NCBI RefSeq assembly: GCF_026241155.1
Contig: NZ_JAPFGP010000013.1
Location: 1-64,000, forward strand
From: Paucibacter sp. PLA-PC-4
GTDB taxonomy: Bacteria; Pseudomonadota; Gammaproteobacteria; Burkholderiales; Burkholderiaceae_C
DNA: 64,000 bases
Direction: 5' to 3'
Shown: positions 62,778-64,000 of the stretch, piece by piece
Layout: each line of letters opens with the position of its first letter
How positions within the stretch are numbered: the first letter of the stretch is position 1
Translations under genes and position numbers: made by a program
The notes under the pieces: model-generated
The model's database searches: none
What the model saw: only the letters and a program-made list of their open reading frames with translations
What the model was told of the DNA's origin: nothing

Positions 62778-64000
62778 ATGTCAACGTCCGAACAAAAAAG
62801 CGCCCAGCTCCGTCAAGCCGCACTGGAGTACCACGAGTTTCCGACGCCCGGCAAGATCGCCATCGCGGCCACCAAGCAGTTGGTCAACCAGCGCGATCTG
62901 GCGCTGGCCTACTCGCCAGGCGTGGCCTTCGCCTGCGAGGAAATCGTCGCCGACCCGGCCAATGCCTTCCGCTACACCTCGCGCGGCAATCTGGTCGCCG
63001 TCGTCACCAATGGCACCGCCGTGCTCGGCTTGGGCAATATCGGCCCGCTGGCTTCGAAGCCGGTGATGGAAGGCAAGGGCGTGCTGTTCAAGAAGTTCGC
63101 CGGCATTGATGTGTTCGACCTGGAGATCCAGGAGAACGATCTCGACAAGCTGGTCGACGTGATCGCTGCGCTGGAGCCGACCTTTGGCGGCATCAACCTG
63201 GAGGACATCAAGGCCCCCGACTGCTTTTATGTCGAGCGCAAGCTGCGCGAGCGCATGAAGATCCCGGTCTTCCACGATGACCAGCACGGCACGGCAATTG
63301 TCGTCGGCGCGGCCTTCCTGAATGGCCTGAAGGTGCTGGGCAAGGACATCAAGAGTGTCAAGCTGGTGACCTCGGGCGCCGGTGCGGCGGCACTGGCCTG
63401 CCTGGGCCTGCTGATGAAGCTGGGCCTGCCGCGCGAGAACATCTGGGTGACCGATCTGGCTGGCGTCGTCTATGAGGGCCGTACCGAGCTGATGGATCCT
63501 GACAAGGCCGTCTTCGCACAGAAGACCGAGCTGCGCAGCCTGGGCCAGGTCATCGAGGGCGCCGATGTCTTCCTGGGCCTGTCGGCCGGCGGTGTGCTCA
63601 AGCCTGAGATGGTGGCCAAGATGGCCGAGCGGCCGCTGATCTTCGCGCTGGCCAACCCGACGCCCGAGATCCTGCCTGAGGCGGTCGCCGCAGTGCGCAG
63701 CGATGCGGTGATGGCGACCGGTCGCACCGACTATCCGAACCAGGTCAACAACGTCCTGTGCTTCCCCTACATCTTCCGCGGCGCGCTGGACTGCGGCGCC
63801 ACGACCATCAATGACGAGATGGAGATCGCGGCGGTCTACGCCATCGCCGAGCTGGCCCAGGCCGAGCAGAGCGAGGTGGTGGCTGCGGCCTATGCCGGCG
63901 CGAACCTGAGCTTCGGCCCCGAGTACCTGATCCCCAAGCCCTTCGACCCGCGCCTGATGATGAAGATCGCGCCGGCCGTGGCACTGGCGGCGCAGACCTC
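62778..64000 (+). CDS. maeB: NADP-dependent malic enzyme MaeB, partial
   Basis: The first ~407 residues of a MaeB-type malic enzyme. [36 protein letters not shown] and [20 protein letters not shown] are the malic domain motifs; [15 protein letters not shown] is the NADP-binding loop. Full-length members (~760 residues) carry a C-terminal phosphotransacetylase-like domain, which lies beyond the window. It oxidatively decarboxylates malate to pyruvate and NADPH. Confidence 0.93.
   Translation, partial: MSTSEQKSAQLRQAALEYHEFPTPGKIAIAATKQLVNQRDLALAYSPGVAFACEEIVADPANAFRYTSRGNLVAVVTNGTAVLGLGNIGPLASKPVMEGKGVLFKKFAGIDVFDLEIQENDLDKLVDVIAALEPTFGGINLEDIKAPDCFYVERKLRERMKIPVFHDDQHGTAIVVGAAFLNGLKVLGKDIKSVKLVTSGAGAAALACLGLLMKLGLPRENIWVTDLAGVVYEGRTELMDPDKAVFAQKTELRSLGQVIEGADVFLGLSAGGVLKPEMVAKMAERPLIFALANPTPEILPEAVAAVRSDAVMATGRTDYPNQVNNVLCFPYIFRGALDCGATTINDEMEIAAVYAIAELAQAEQSEVVAAAYAGANLSFGPEYLIPKPFDPRLMMKIAPAVALAAQT

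Overview
The window reads as a chromosomal segment of a high-GC betaproteobacterium of the order Burkholderiales, probably near Roseateles, Paucibacter or Rubrivivax. The support is the block order ptsN-hprK-fur-bamE-dapB-exbBD-leuS-lptE-holA, the thiL-pgpA-pncC run, a rhombosortase and a PEP-CTERM protein. The genus is inference. Coding density is very high. Several convergent gene pairs overlap or touch at their 3' ends, and many co-directional pairs overlap by 1-4 bases. I saw no rRNA, tRNA, CRISPR array or intact insertion sequence.

Layout. (1) 1-4.1 kb is an accessory edge. It holds a 15-bp tandem repeat encoding an ERAAA helix, a flavin reductase, a wrecked cbpA/dnaJ-like gene, an SpmAB-like membrane protein, and a FitAB/VapBC-type toxin-antitoxin pair whose toxin has an amber codon. 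(2) 4.2-8.2 kb carries metNIQ, a lipoprotein and a nitrilase-family amidase. (3) 8.2-17.4 kb holds yhdP, glnE, a rhombosortase, an EamA exporter and a glutathione S-transferase. (4) 17.6-20.6 kb holds a PEP-CTERM protein and a GntR(YtrA)/ABC operon. (5) 20.7-30.4 kb is a coherent island. A CarH/LitR-like B12-binding MerR regulator and a ferritin-like diiron protein run one way. Glutathione peroxidase, FAD amine oxidase, DUF1365, CFA-synthase-like methyltransferase, chalcone-isomerase-like protein, MFS transporter, DUF3833, SDR and NTF2-like protein run the other way. This looks like a light- or photo-oxidative-stress-controlled membrane lipid remodelling system. (6) 30.4-33.7 kb holds a universal stress protein, a GpgS-like glycosyltransferase fused to a HAD phosphatase, and CorA. 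(7) 34.2-43.5 kb is the conserved core hpf-ptsN-hprK, fur, bamE-dapB-exbB-exbD, leuS-lptE-holA. (8) 43.6-49.3 kb is signalling: a cupredoxin overlapping a GGDEF-EAL receptor, then a TPR-GAF histidine kinase. (9) 49.4-52.3 kb is the operon thiL-pgpA-pncC-ghrA. (10) 52.4-62.6 kb is a second accessory block. It holds a VOC protein, a degenerate XRE copy, a hemerythrin, a second XRE gene, a deleted hipA pseudogene, a propeller-GGDEF cyclase, an M16 peptidase and a two-component pair. (11) The window ends inside maeB.

Strongest leads are the B12/light lipid island with its duplicated 13-bp palindromes, the GpgS-phosphatase fusion, the concentration of decayed toxin-antitoxin loci, the in-frame ERAAA array, and the cupredoxin/c-di-GMP receptor pair. 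All functional statements are from reading motifs; no database search was run.
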